Source: Bacteroidia bacterium (GTDB lineage: Bacteria; Bacteroidota; Bacteroidia; JADZBD01). From it: a stretch of 64,000 nucleotides of DNA. Below the pieces are notes generated by a model. That model was given only the letters and a program-made list of their open reading frames with translations, was not told the origin of the DNA and made no database searches. This document shows positions 27,115 through 36,273 of this stretch, piece after piece; the stretch's first letter is position 1, and each line of letters opens with the position of its first letter. The stretch covers positions 1 to 64,000 of the forward strand of contig JAGVMA010000072.1 in the NCBI GenBank assembly GCA_020054095.1, written 5' to 3'. The position numbers and the translations under genes are program-made.

Positions 27115-27447
27115 ATGAAAACTCAATCTTTAACAACCAAGAGGGGCGTATTTTCAGCCAAATTAGCTGAATTTGTGCTTCCGGCAGTTTTGGTTATGCA
27201 GAGCATAGCCGGTTTTGCCCAAGAAAAAACCATTACTGTCGAAGATGCTAAAAAAGCTGCTGAGGAAAGCCAAATGCTTTATTATTTGCTTTTTGGTGCG
27301 GGTGTTTTGGCAATTGTGGCTTTTAGCTATTTTACCAGCATTGGTGGTAAAAACAAAAAGTCAACCGGCATTGGCTACCGTAAGCATACGCATCACCATC
27401 ATGGTGGGCATCACCACCATCACAAGATGCATCGTTCGGCTAAATAG
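27115..27447 (+). CDS. Small membrane protein with histidine-rich tail
   Basis: This 110-residue protein has an N-terminal hydrophobic signal (about 19-35, ending IAGFAQ) with a plausible cleavage site at residue 36. A short acidic linker TITVEDAKKAAEESQ follows, then one transmembrane helix (54-73, MLYYLLFGAGVLAIVAFSYF) and a basic cytosolic or periplasmic tail with 11 His in its last 20 residues. The His cluster should bind Ni, Zn or Cu. I do not recognise a family. It is monocistronic, divergent from rimP. Orientation in the membrane cannot be fixed from sequence. Confidence 0.75.
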   Translation: MKTQSLTTKRGVFSAKLAEFVLPAVLVMQSIAGFAQEKTITVEDAKKAAEESQMLYYLLFGAGVLAIVAFSYFTSIGGKNKKSTGIGYRKHTHHHHGGHHHHHKMHRSAK

Positions 27448-27516
27448 CTAAGCCATTAAAGGGTTAGCTTTCTACTCATTTTTTGTAACAAAAATATGTT
27501 TACAGGGAATTATTAG

Positions 27517-29280
27517 CTATTTCTTCTTCCCGTGTGTCTCTTCTTTTATCACTTTTCCGGTTTTATCGTAATAGGTCCATTTGCCCCATTTAATACTAAT
27601 CCACTCGGTTCCTTTTTGCTTTTGTGCCAGTCTGTATTGCGATTTTAGTTGCACTTTTCCATCCTCAAAATATGTTGTGCATTTGCCATGAGGTTTGCCG
27701 TACAGAAAATTTTGCTCTTTAAATTTTGCTCCAAATTCGTAGTAATAAGTCCAAGTTCCTGCAATTTGGCCATCTTCGTATTTGCCTTCTACTGATTTGA
27801 ATCCGTTTTCGCCCCAGCTTATCCATTTGCCGTTGCGTTTTCCTTTTTCGTAAACTTCTACTAATCGTGGCTTGGCATTTTTTTCGTAAAAATATTTCCA
27901 CTCGCCTGTTTTTAAGCTGTCTTTATATTGTCCATCGTAATTTACTGTTCCGTTTTTGTAGTAGCCCATCCACTTTCCTTCCATAATTCCGTTTTTGAAA
28001 TTGCCATCGTCTTTTAACTGGCCGTTATTATGCCACGATTGCCACTGACCGTTTTCTTTTCCTTTTAGATAAGCGCCTTGTTGCGCTTTTAATCCGGGCG
28101 AATCGTAATAAAAAGTCCAAGTGCCCTCGCGGTAGCTTTCTGTAAAATTGCCTTCTTTCCATTTATTGCCCGATTCGTAATAAAACAGCCAAGTGCTATC
28201 CATCTTATCGTTCTTAAAATTTCCTTCCGATTCCTTTGCTCCTTTGGGATAATAAAATTTCCATTTTTTTTCTCGCGACTCCATCGCAATTGTTCCTTCC
28301 ATGTTAAGCGTTCCATCTTCGTTGTACCATTTCCAATAGCCATCTTTTTTATCATTTGTGTAGCTGCCTTCGCTTTTTACTTTTCCGGTTTCAAAATAGT
28401 TAATGCATTTGCCGTTAAGTCTTCCTTCTTTGTAAGTCAGTTTATTTTCGGTGTAGCCGCCAACTTTGTTGGTAACTATCCATTCTCCATCTTGCTTTCC
28501 GTTTTTCATTGTGCCCTCATATTTCTGTGGTTTTTGCGGAACATCTATTATGTATTTGCCGTTGCCATCTTTAAGCCATTGTTCGCCTTTTTCTGTCCAA
28601 AAGTTTAATACTAAATACTCATCGCCTTTAAAAAGTGTTTCTTCTTTTTTCTTTCCGTTCAAATACCAAAAAGTCCAATTGCCAATTTGGCCACCGTTTT
28701 TGTATTCTCCTTTTTTCTCGGGATTTCCATTTTCGTACCAGCTTTCAAACAAGCCGCTTATTGAATCAGCATCAAAAAAACCAACATTCTGCTTTTTTCC
28801 ATTTTCGTGCCAATAAGCAAATTTGCCTTGTTTTGAACTTGTCCATTTATAGTTTTTCTCGAGTGCTTTATAATTTTCTTCGCTGCGCATTTTACCGTTT
28901 TCGTACCAGCCAAGCCATGTACTATCGGGTAAATCGTTTTTATAAAATGATATCTGTGCTTTTACTCCGCTATCGTAATAATAAGTGCATAACCCGTGCT
29001 TTTTGCCGTATTGGTATGGTTCTTCTGATTTTAACTTTCCGTTTTCGTAATACACTTTCCATATACCGTTTTCAAGACCTAAATCAAAATTACCTTCCTT
29101 AGCAAGTTGCCCTGATTTGTACCAATATTTACTTGACCCCTGCGCTACACCTTTTTTGAAATTTTGTTCCGATTTTTTTTGCTTTTTGTCTTCATCCCAA
29201 TACTCGGTAACAGGCTGTGCCAATAATGTGGCTGTATTTAAAAGCAGAAGTAGAAATAAGAAAGATTTATTTTTTTGCAT
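27517..29280 (-). CDS. Exported YwqK/MORN-like repeat protein
   Basis: The 587-residue product has a signal peptide (MQKNKSFLFLLLLLNTATLLAQ). About twenty repeats of roughly 23 residues of the type G.W..YYE.GK...EG.YK.GK.HG follow through the whole chain. These match the variant MORN repeats of the COG2849 'YwqK' group, formerly annotated as an antitoxin component. Such repeats form a beta-hairpin ladder. The C-terminus is basic (KEETHGKKK) without a T9SS domain, so it is periplasmic or lipid-free outer-membrane associated. It is alone on its strand; no toxin partner is visible. Confidence 0.85.
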   Translation of the reverse strand: MQKNKSFLFLLLLLNTATLLAQPVTEYWDEDKKQKKSEQNFKKGVAQGSSKYWYKSGQLAKEGNFDLGLENGIWKVYYENGKLKSEEPYQYGKKHGLCTYYYDSGVKAQISFYKNDLPDSTWLGWYENGKMRSEENYKALEKNYKWTSSKQGKFAYWHENGKKQNVGFFDADSISGLFESWYENGNPEKKGEYKNGGQIGNWTFWYLNGKKKEETLFKGDEYLVLNFWTEKGEQWLKDGNGKYIIDVPQKPQKYEGTMKNGKQDGEWIVTNKVGGYTENKLTYKEGRLNGKCINYFETGKVKSEGSYTNDKKDGYWKWYNEDGTLNMEGTIAMESREKKWKFYYPKGAKESEGNFKNDKMDSTWLFYYESGNKWKEGNFTESYREGTWTFYYDSPGLKAQQGAYLKGKENGQWQSWHNNGQLKDDGNFKNGIMEGKWMGYYKNGTVNYDGQYKDSLKTGEWKYFYEKNAKPRLVEVYEKGKRNGKWISWGENGFKSVEGKYEDGQIAGTWTYYYEFGAKFKEQNFLYGKPHGKCTTYFEDGKVQLKSQYRLAQKQKGTEWISIKWGKWTYYDKTGKVIKEETHGKKK

Positions 29281-29284
29281 ACTA

Positions 29285-29329
29285 ACGTAAAACTATATAA
29301 TAGATTTATAAGGTGCTGATGTTTTACGT
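29285..29329. repeat. Inverted repeat upstream of the YwqK-like gene
   Basis: Arms ACGTAAAAC (29285-29293) and GTTTTACGT (29321-29329) are perfect, with 27 bases between. They lie immediately before the start of the 29280 gene, so a role in its control is possible. A chance origin is also possible in AT-rich DNA. Confidence 0.35.
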
Positions 29330-29386
29330 AAAGGATTTCAAATAGGTTATCAACAAAATATCCGCCTCAAAAAGCAGATTTACAAT

Positions 29387-29567
29387 GAGCACGGCTCGCT
29401 CATTTTATTTTTTAGTTGCCCGAGCTGGATTACTCACCCCTTTAATTTTCTCGAGAGTTCGTGAGCACAGCTCGTTCATTTTATTTTTTAGTTGCCCGAG
29501 CTGGATTACTCACCCCTTTAATTTTCTCGAGAGTTCGTGAGCACAGCTCGTTTATTTTATTTTTTAG
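29387..29567. repeat. 76-bp direct repeats carrying a tRNA-Gln 3' fragment
   Basis: Units begin at 29387, 29463 and 29539. The first two are full length and nearly identical; the third runs into the real tRNA. Each contains TTGCCCGAGCTGGATT, the reverse complement of the tRNA acceptor end and part of the T arm, then diverges from the tRNA. Each also contains GAGCACAGCTC (one copy GAGCACGGCTC), able to form a small hairpin. Confidence 0.85.
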
Positions 29568-29638
29568 TTGCCCGAGCTGGATTCGAACCAACACAGTCAG
29601 AATCAAAATCTGAAGTCCTGCCTTTAGACGATCGGGCA
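29568..29638 (-). tRNA. tRNA-Gln (anticodon TTG)
   Basis: Read on the minus strand, the acceptor arms TGCCCGA and TCGGGCA pair perfectly, with A as discriminator. The anticodon arm is TCAGA-TTTTGAT-TCTGA, placing TTG at positions 34-36. The T arm carries GGTTCGAATCC. CCA is not encoded. About 71 bases with a short D-loop, normal for Bacteroidota tRNA-Gln. Confidence 0.93.
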
Positions 29639-29727
29639 ATTTCCCTATTTGGGGCAGCGAATATAGCAAAAAAATAAAATATCAAATGTTTCTATTATTT
29701 TCGCTTTGCTTAAAAAATATCAAAACG

Positions 29728-30894
29728 ATGAAAAAAATAATGTTACTCGGCTCGGGCGAATTAGGGAAAGAGTTTGTTATTGCCGCCAAACGCCTTGGGC
29801 AATACGTAATAGCAGTTGACTCATACAGCAATGCACCTGCCCAGCAAGTGGCCGATGAGCGCGAAGTAATAAATATGCTCGATGGCAACGAGTTAGATAA
29901 AATAGTGGCCAAGCACAAGCCCGATATTATTGTTCCGGAAATTGAAGCTATACGCACGGAGCGCTTTTACGATTATGAAAAGCAAAACATACAAGTAGTG
30001 CCAAGTGCGCGAGCCGCTAATTTTACTATGAACCGTAAATCAATACGTGATTTGGCAGCTAACGACTTAGGACTAAAAACGGCAAAATATGCTTATGCAA
30101 AAACGATTGATGAATTTAAAAACGCGGTTAATACAATTGGAATTCCATGCGTGGTGAAGCCGCTAATGAGTTCATCGGGCAAAGGGCAATCAGTTATAAA
30201 AGCGGAAGCAGATATTGAAAAATCGTGGAATTATGCTTTAGAAGGATCGCGTGGCGATTTATTGGAAGTAATTGTGGAAGAATTTATAAAATTTGAATCA
30301 GAGATTACATTATTAACTGTTACACAAAAAAATGGCAAAACATTGTTTTGTCCACCAATAGGCCACCGACAAGAGCGTGGTGATTATCAAGAAAGCTGGC
30401 AACCACACGCCATGAGCGAAAAGCAATTGCACAATGCACAAGCTATGGCCGATAAGGTTACGCAAGCTTTAACTGGTGCAGGTATATGGGGAGTTGAATT
30501 TTTCTTAACAACCGATGATGTTTACTTTTCAGAGTTATCTCCACGACCACATGATACGGGGATGGTAACACTTGCAGGTACTCAAAACCTATCTGAATTT
30601 GAATTACATGCCCGTGCAGTTTTGGGTTTACCTATTACTGAGATTACTCTTGAGCGTACAGGTGCAAGTGCAGTTATTCTTGCGACCGAAACAGGAACAA
30701 CCCCAGCGTATAGCGGCATTGATGATGCTTTAAACGAAAAGAATATTGATGTGAAAATTTTCGGGAAGCCCACCACAAGACCTTATAGGCGTATGGCAGT
30801 GGCGTTAGCATACGGCAGTAGCAATGCCGATATAACTGCAATCAAAAACAAAGCAATGGGAGCTGCTAAAAAAGTTACGATAACCTGTAAATGA
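29728..30894 (+). CDS. purT: Formate-dependent phosphoribosylglycinamide formyltransferase
   Basis: PurT (388 residues here; 392 in E. coli) formylates GAR using formate and ATP in purine synthesis. The ATP-grasp fold is evident: [88 protein letters not shown] and [14 protein letters not shown]. The ATG at 29728 is preferred over upstream in-frame codons because homology starts there. It stands alone between the tRNA and a convergent T9SS gene, separated by a terminator. Confidence 0.96.
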   Translation: MKKIMLLGSGELGKEFVIAAKRLGQYVIAVDSYSNAPAQQVADEREVINMLDGNELDKIVAKHKPDIIVPEIEAIRTERFYDYEKQNIQVVPSARAANFTMNRKSIRDLAANDLGLKTAKYAYAKTIDEFKNAVNTIGIPCVVKPLMSSSGKGQSVIKAEADIEKSWNYALEGSRGDLLEVIVEEFIKFESEITLLTVTQKNGKTLFCPPIGHRQERGDYQESWQPHAMSEKQLHNAQAMADKVTQALTGAGIWGVEFFLTTDDVYFSELSPRPHDTGMVTLAGTQNLSEFELHARAVLGLPITEITLERTGASAVILATETGTTPAYSGIDDALNEKNIDVKIFGKPTTRPYRRMAVALAYGSSNADITAIKNKAMGAAKKVTITCK

Positions 30895-30929
30895 AAAACG
30901 CGCCAAGAAAAAATTTTTGGCGCGTTTTT
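30894..30929. terminator. Bidirectional terminator after purT
   Basis: Arms AAAAACGCGCCAA (30894-30906) and TTGGCGCGTTTTT (30917-30929) are perfect and end in T5 on both strands. It serves the convergent purT and the T9SS gene ending at 30945. Confidence 0.85.
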
Positions 30930-30944
30930 CTAAAACTATATTTT

Positions 30945-32675
30945 TTACTGGGTAACAATAAGCGAAGTATTTACCACTCCGTTTTCTGAATCAACCATGA
31001 TGGTATAATAACCGGGTAATAAATTTTCAATCACCACCTTTTGCTGTGTATCAGCAGAAGGCAAAATAGTCTTCACTGTTTGACCAAGACTATTTGTAAT
31101 TCTTATAGCGTTTATTTTTACTCCACTGTTTTCTATGTACACTGTACCATTTGAAGGATTGGGATAAAGCGAAAACAAGTCGCTGAAGTTTACTTCATTA
31201 AGTCCTGTGAAACTATTATCAAGATATACAGTATCGTGATCAACTGCCAAAGAAACTACTTGTTTGTTTTTCATAATAGCATACACATCAGAAATTATTA
31301 ATGGAATATTTCCGCTGTTGGTAGATGATGTAACAGTATGAAAACGAAACTTAGCTATGCTTCCAAAGCCGCTCACATTTTCATAATCAATTCTTGACTG
31401 TGATGCATCAATAAACCCTTGCGTGTGAAAATTCTTTTCGAGCGTTATCATATTAGTAGTGGGTGCAAACCAAGTTGAGCTAAACATCATTTGTTCGGTA
31501 TTTTGCAAAAATTGGTTGTTGTAACTTATTTTATATGCTATCCCGTAAATTGAATCTATTGGTAAATTGCTTGTTCCTAAAATAATATCCACATCCACAG
31601 TTTGATTTAAACCGGCTGTATCTGTATTTGCTTGTAACGAAATTTTGGGAAGTGATGCTGTTTGTTCGGGTGCTTGTGGTATTAATCTGAATGGGTGCAC
31701 AAAACCATAGTTATTAATAATTGCTTGAATATCCATTGCATCTACTACGCCATCTCCATTACAATCGCTGTGTTTGTAATTTGCACCAAGCTGAAACCAT
31801 TGGTTCCAGTCGGCAGATGCTTCTGCTTGCCAGTTAATTGTTGCACCGTTGCGTATTGTTCCGGTAGCTCCAAATGCAATACCCAGCGATAATAAATCTA
31901 CTGCGTTGGCATTTAAATCGTAATCGCAATCGCCTGGCCACACATTGGCTATAAGTGACCCAAAGCAAGAGCCATCTATATAAGTGTAGCCAAAATGACC
32001 GCCAAATGCGCAATCAAAATTATTCATTTCGATAGTTAGTGTTTGACCAATGTAAGCCGACAAATTAATGCTTACGCCCGACCATCTTTTGTACTTGTAA
32101 AGGAAATTATTTGCACTTGTAATAAAAGGATACTGAGGGTCGCCACTATAAACTGTATCAGACAAAGATGGTATGATGTTATTATTTGCATCGTAAATAT
32201 TTACGGCAAAACCGGGCTGCTCAACTAATGGATGAGATGGGTCTTCAAAAACACAAGCGTATTGATATGTGAAAACTGTGTCGGATGAAGTAACATTAAA
32301 TGGGATTTTAATCCCTTCTGCTTCAGCTCCCACATTGGAATTACCCAAACGAATTGAAAACAAACCACCATTGGGTGCAAGCGTTGTCATATATATATCG
32401 GGCAAATTAGTAAGTGGATCTATTGTATTAGAATCAAGTTGATTAACAGTTAAAATAGTATGTCTTGCACCAATATCTGTAACCAATGCATCATTGCCAT
32501 TAGACACCTGGCCGCCCGACCAATTGAGATTGCTACTACCTGTGTTCATTCCAGATTGCGGAATCCATCCGGAAAAATTTCCGTTTTCAAAATCGCGATT
32601 ACCGCAATTGCTTTGGGCATACAATACATTTGCTGAAAGCATTAGCGCAGCAAAAAAGGGATATTTTGTTTTCAT
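30945..32675 (-). CDS. T9SS-sorted protein with dockerin-like EF-hand pair
   Basis: The ATG at 32675 gives signal peptide MKTKYPFFAALMLSANVLYAQ. The N-terminal domain (NRDFENGNFSGWIPQSG...) resembles jelly-roll or concanavalin-like sugar-binding modules. Near the middle is a dockerin-like pair, WPGDCDYDLNANAVDLLSLG and SDCNGDGVVDAMDIQAIINNYG, the second a complete calcium EF loop. A beta-sandwich region resembling cohesin partners follows (SLQANTDTAGLNQTVDVDIILG; FRFHTVTSSTNSGNIPLIISDVYAI). The C-terminus is a type A sorting domain (FSLYPNPSNGTVYI...). Total 576 residues. Probably a secreted surface protein; substrate unknown. Confidence 0.82.
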   Translation of the reverse strand: MKTKYPFFAALMLSANVLYAQSNCGNRDFENGNFSGWIPQSGMNTGSSNLNWSGGQVSNGNDALVTDIGARHTILTVNQLDSNTIDPLTNLPDIYMTTLAPNGGLFSIRLGNSNVGAEAEGIKIPFNVTSSDTVFTYQYACVFEDPSHPLVEQPGFAVNIYDANNNIIPSLSDTVYSGDPQYPFITSANNFLYKYKRWSGVSINLSAYIGQTLTIEMNNFDCAFGGHFGYTYIDGSCFGSLIANVWPGDCDYDLNANAVDLLSLGIAFGATGTIRNGATINWQAEASADWNQWFQLGANYKHSDCNGDGVVDAMDIQAIINNYGFVHPFRLIPQAPEQTASLPKISLQANTDTAGLNQTVDVDIILGTSNLPIDSIYGIAYKISYNNQFLQNTEQMMFSSTWFAPTTNMITLEKNFHTQGFIDASQSRIDYENVSGFGSIAKFRFHTVTSSTNSGNIPLIISDVYAIMKNKQVVSLAVDHDTVYLDNSFTGLNEVNFSDLFSLYPNPSNGTVYIENSGVKINAIRITNSLGQTVKTILPSADTQQKVVIENLLPGYYTIMVDSENGVVNTSLIVTQ

Positions 32676-32734
32676 GAGTAAGGGGGGCATGAAGTTTGTT
32701 GTATATAAGACACATATAGGCAAACATAAGTTGC

Positions 32735-33844
32735 TTACGCTAATTGATAAATCTTGCCGGGTAACGACTTGATATAACCGCTAAACTCCATGTTTAGCAA
32801 TAGTGCCGATGCTTTACTCATTGGCATCTCTGCTATCACTGCTAATTCATCAATATTAACTTTACCTTTTTCTTTGATAAAAGAAAAAAGTTTTTCCTCC
32901 TCAATAGTTAAGTTGAGCGGCAACGAAACTTGACTGGTTTTATTTTTTTTATTGCTTTCAGCTTCCCAGCCGAGTATGTAAGCTATATCAGCCGCGGTTT
33001 CGAGCAATGCGGCTTTGTTTATTTTTATGTAATGATTGCATCCTTTTGAATAAGGCATATCTATTGTACCCGGCACAGCAAACACATCTCGGTTATACGA
33101 ATTAGCAATATCGGCAGTGATGAGAGAACCTCCATCTTTTTTCGATTCAATTACTATTACAGCATCGCACAAGCCAGCAACAATTCTATTTCGTTTCGGG
33201 AAATTTTCTCGGTCAGGATTTGTTTCGCTCGGAAAATCGGAAAGCAAGCCACCTTGATTTACCATTTTATCGGCAGTTTGTGTGTGCACAGATGGATAAA
33301 TTCTATCCAGTCCGTGTGCCATAACGCCAATTGTTTTTAATCCGTTATCAAGCGCGGCACGATGGGCTGTTATATCAACACCATAAGCTAATCCGCTTAC
33401 AATTAACACATCGTGTGCGGCTAATTCTTTCACAATTGTATTGGTCATTCTTTCGCCATATTCTGTTTGGTTACGGGCACCCACAATACTTATTATTTTT
33501 TGTTGGTTTAAATCCGCATTTCCTTTAAAATACAATAGCAAAGGCGAATCGGCACATTGTTTTAGCCGAGCAGGATATTTCCCATCTGTAAAAAACAACG
33601 GACTGATTTCGTTTTTTTCAATAAAAGTTAATTCTTTTTCTGCACTTGCCAAGGCATCGGCTTTGTTGTTAATTATTGCTTCGGCAAGCAAATCGCCAAT
33701 ACCCGGTATTTTGCAGAGCGATTGTTTTTTTTCGCTGAATACACTTTCGGCACTGCCACAATACGCCAATAAATTTTTAGCGCGTATGTCGCCTATATCT
33801 TTAATAAAAGTGATGGCGATATTGTATAACAAACTGCTTTGCAT
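32735..33844 (-). CDS. dprA: DNA-processing protein DprA
   Basis: The 369-residue protein loads RecA on incoming single strands during transformation. An N-terminal helix-hairpin-helix/SAM-like part (RAKNLLAYCGSAESVFSEKKQ...IPGIGDLLAEAI) is followed by the Rossmann DNA_processg_A domain. That domain carries ISIVGARNQTEYG, VSGLAYGVDITAHRAAL, VMAHGLDRIYPSVH, RFPKRNRIVAGL (here ENFPKRNRIVAGL) and SYNRDVFAVPG. A C-terminal winged helix (KEKGKVNIDELAVIAEMPMSKASALLLNMEFSG) closes it. Monocistronic; other competence genes are not in the window. Confidence 0.95.
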   Translation of the reverse strand: MQSSLLYNIAITFIKDIGDIRAKNLLAYCGSAESVFSEKKQSLCKIPGIGDLLAEAIINNKADALASAEKELTFIEKNEISPLFFTDGKYPARLKQCADSPLLLYFKGNADLNQQKIISIVGARNQTEYGERMTNTIVKELAAHDVLIVSGLAYGVDITAHRAALDNGLKTIGVMAHGLDRIYPSVHTQTADKMVNQGGLLSDFPSETNPDRENFPKRNRIVAGLCDAVIVIESKKDGGSLITADIANSYNRDVFAVPGTIDMPYSKGCNHYIKINKAALLETAADIAYILGWEAESNKKNKTSQVSLPLNLTIEEEKLFSFIKEKGKVNIDELAVIAEMPMSKASALLLNMEFSGYIKSLPGKIYQLA

Positions 33845-33927
33845 TTTTTAAAATGATGCGCTAAAGTACAATCAGTTTTTAAACAAATAAACTTGCCGAG
33901 CAAATAAATGGTTATTACATTCGTGAT

Positions 33928-36273
33928 ATGAAATATGTTTTTCTCCCAATTTTATTGTGCATTACTACTTTTTCGTTTGCACAAGATGTTATATTGGCTG
34001 GCAAAGTTACTGATGCTCGTTCGGGCGAAGCTATGATTGGTGTTGCCATTAATATTGATTCGACAAAAAACGGAGCAGTTACAGATGTAAACGGCAGTTA
34101 CACAATAACTACATCGGCTGGAAAACACCAATTAAAAATTTCGTTTGTAGGTTACAAAACAAAATATCTTTTTGTAGATGCTATTAATCAAACAAATAAA
34201 ATTAGTGATATTCAACTTGAAGAAGACATAAAAGAACTTGGCACAGTTGTAATTTCTGCCGGCAGATTTGAACAAAAAATTGAGGATGTTACCATTTCCA
34301 TGGAAGTAATAAAGCCACAATTAGTGGAAAATAAAAACACACTAAATATGGAAACCATTATTGACCAAGTGCCGGGCGTTAACATGACCGATGGGCAAGC
34401 AAACATTAGAAGCGGGAGCGGTTATAGTTACGGTGCCGGAAGTAGGGTTTTGCTTTTGGTAGATGATATGCCCATGCTTTCGGCAGATGCCGGTGATGTG
34501 AAATGGAATTATTTGCCCATCGAAAATTTAGAGCAAATAGAAGTTATAAAAGGAGCATCATCTGCGCTTTTTGGCTCATCTGCGCTCAATGGAGTAATTC
34601 ACATTCGCACTTCTTACCCAAAAGATGTTCCGCAAACGTGCATTAATTTTTCATCGGGAGTGTATGGCGACCCTAAGCGCGAAAGTTTGCGCTGGTGGGA
34701 AAACGCAAATCCAATTTTTACCAATGCCGGTTTTTATCACTCTCGCAAAATCAAAAACCTTGACTTGGTAATTGGCGGAAATTTATTTAGCGATGATGGT
34801 TACCGAAAACTTGAAACCGAACAGCGTTTCAGATTTAATACTAACCTGCGCTATCGGTTTAAAAAAATTGAAGGATTATCAGTGGGGCTAAATGCAAATC
34901 ACATGAATGTAACAGGGGGCTTGTTTATGCTATGGCAGAATGCGGATTCGGCTTATTACCCACAAGGCGGTAACATACAGCTGTATCAAAACTACCGTAC
35001 CAATATTGATCCGTACGTGATTTATTTCACAAAAAAAAATGGCAGACATAGTTTGCGTTCGCGTTTTTTCCGCACTAATAATTTAAACGATAAGGAGCAA
35101 TCATCGCTTGCCGATTTATATTACAGCGAGTATCAATATCAAAAACGATTTAAAAAAGAATGGGTTTTAACAAGCGGCATTCTTTACACATATAGTCAAA
35201 TAAAATCCGATTCTCTTTACGGAGTGCATTTTGGGAACAACCTCGCCATTTACACTCAGGTAGACAAAAAATTTAACAAACTCACCCTTTCATTTGGCGC
35301 ACGTGGCGAATATTATAAAATAGATACTGCCGAAACTCGCTTTAATATTCCTTTAGGAAAAGATACAGTTCAACTGCCAATTTATCCGGTGTTTAGAGCA
35401 GGAGCAAATTACCAGATTGCAAAATACAGTTTTCTGCGCGCTTCATTTGGGCAAGGTTATCGCTTTCCATCTATTGCCGAAAAATTTATTCAAACATCAG
35501 TTAGTGGTTTAAAAATTTTCCCAAACACATCTTTACAGCCCGAACATGGCTGGAGCACCGAAATAGGAATTAAACAAGCAATTATCTTGGGTTCATGGAA
35601 AGGATTTGTTGATTTAGCAATTTTCAGAATGGAGTATAAAAACATGATGGAGTTTAATTTTGGCTACCACACACCTGATAGTTTAGTAAATCCCACGCCT
35701 ACGCAGCAAGCGGGTTATTTTGGTGCAAAATCAATTAATGTGAGTGATGCCAACATCACCGGTTTTGAATTTAGCACTACGCTGCAAGGCAAAATTGGGA
35801 AAATAGAAACAACTGTTTTTGGCGGTTACACTTACACTAATCCCATAAATGCAGATAACGATTCGGCATACAAATACACCGGAACCGATACCATTACAGG
35901 AATTTTAAAATACCGTTATAAGCACAATGCAAAATTAGATGTGCAGTTAGATTATAAAAAGATATCGTTTGGCATTAGCGCGCGTTACAATAGTTTCATG
36001 CAAAATATTGACAAAGCATTTCAGCAAGAAATTTTAAACGATTTATTTCCGAGCTATAATTCGGGTTTATATATTTTGCCGGGCATTAAAGAATATCGCG
36101 AGAAGTATAACAAAGGTGATTTTGTGATGGATGCTCGCCTAGCTTATCACATTAATAAAAATGTAAAACTATCGGTGATTGTAAATAATATATTAAACAG
36201 TGAGTATTCATCGCGGCCGGGCGATATTATGGCGCCACGCAACAGCGCTCTGCAAGTGGTAATTAAATTTTAA
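33928..36273 (+). CDS. TonB-dependent outer-membrane receptor
   Basis: The 781-residue receptor has a signal peptide (MKYVFLPILLCITTFSFAQ). A carboxypeptidase-regulatory-like domain follows (LAGKVTDARSGEAMIGVAINI...SFVGYKT). The plug domain contains IIDQVPGVNMTDGQANIRSG and LEQIEVIKGASSALFGSSALNGVIHI, and a 22-strand barrel ends RPGDIMAPRNSALQVVIKF with terminal Phe. The SusC-type signature is absent, so it is more likely for a siderophore, cobalamin or metal complex. No SusD, binding protein or transporter lies next to it, so the ligand is unknown. A TACATTCG box precedes the ATG by only 4 bases. Confidence 0.92.
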   Translation: MKYVFLPILLCITTFSFAQDVILAGKVTDARSGEAMIGVAINIDSTKNGAVTDVNGSYTITTSAGKHQLKISFVGYKTKYLFVDAINQTNKISDIQLEEDIKELGTVVISAGRFEQKIEDVTISMEVIKPQLVENKNTLNMETIIDQVPGVNMTDGQANIRSGSGYSYGAGSRVLLLVDDMPMLSADAGDVKWNYLPIENLEQIEVIKGASSALFGSSALNGVIHIRTSYPKDVPQTCINFSSGVYGDPKRESLRWWENANPIFTNAGFYHSRKIKNLDLVIGGNLFSDDGYRKLETEQRFRFNTNLRYRFKKIEGLSVGLNANHMNVTGGLFMLWQNADSAYYPQGGNIQLYQNYRTNIDPYVIYFTKKNGRHSLRSRFFRTNNLNDKEQSSLADLYYSEYQYQKRFKKEWVLTSGILYTYSQIKSDSLYGVHFGNNLAIYTQVDKKFNKLTLSFGARGEYYKIDTAETRFNIPLGKDTVQLPIYPVFRAGANYQIAKYSFLRASFGQGYRFPSIAEKFIQTSVSGLKIFPNTSLQPEHGWSTEIGIKQAIILGSWKGFVDLAIFRMEYKNMMEFNFGYHTPDSLVNPTPTQQAGYFGAKSINVSDANITGFEFSTTLQGKIGKIETTVFGGYTYTNPINADNDSAYKYTGTDTITGILKYRYKHNAKLDVQLDYKKISFGISARYNSFMQNIDKAFQQEILNDLFPSYNSGLYILPGIKEYREKYNKGDFVMDARLAYHINKNVKLSVIVNNILNSEYSSRPGDIMAPRNSALQVVIKF

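Noticed and set aside
29285-29329. Firm operator call for the ACGTAAAAC inverted repeat
   Set aside because: Nine-base arms with a 27-base gap are not improbable in AT-rich DNA; kept only as a low-confidence repeat.
29481-29669. A 62-codon minus-strand frame through the tRNA-Gln gene
   Set aside because: It runs through the tRNA and its repeated 3' fragments; the tRNA fully explains the sequence.
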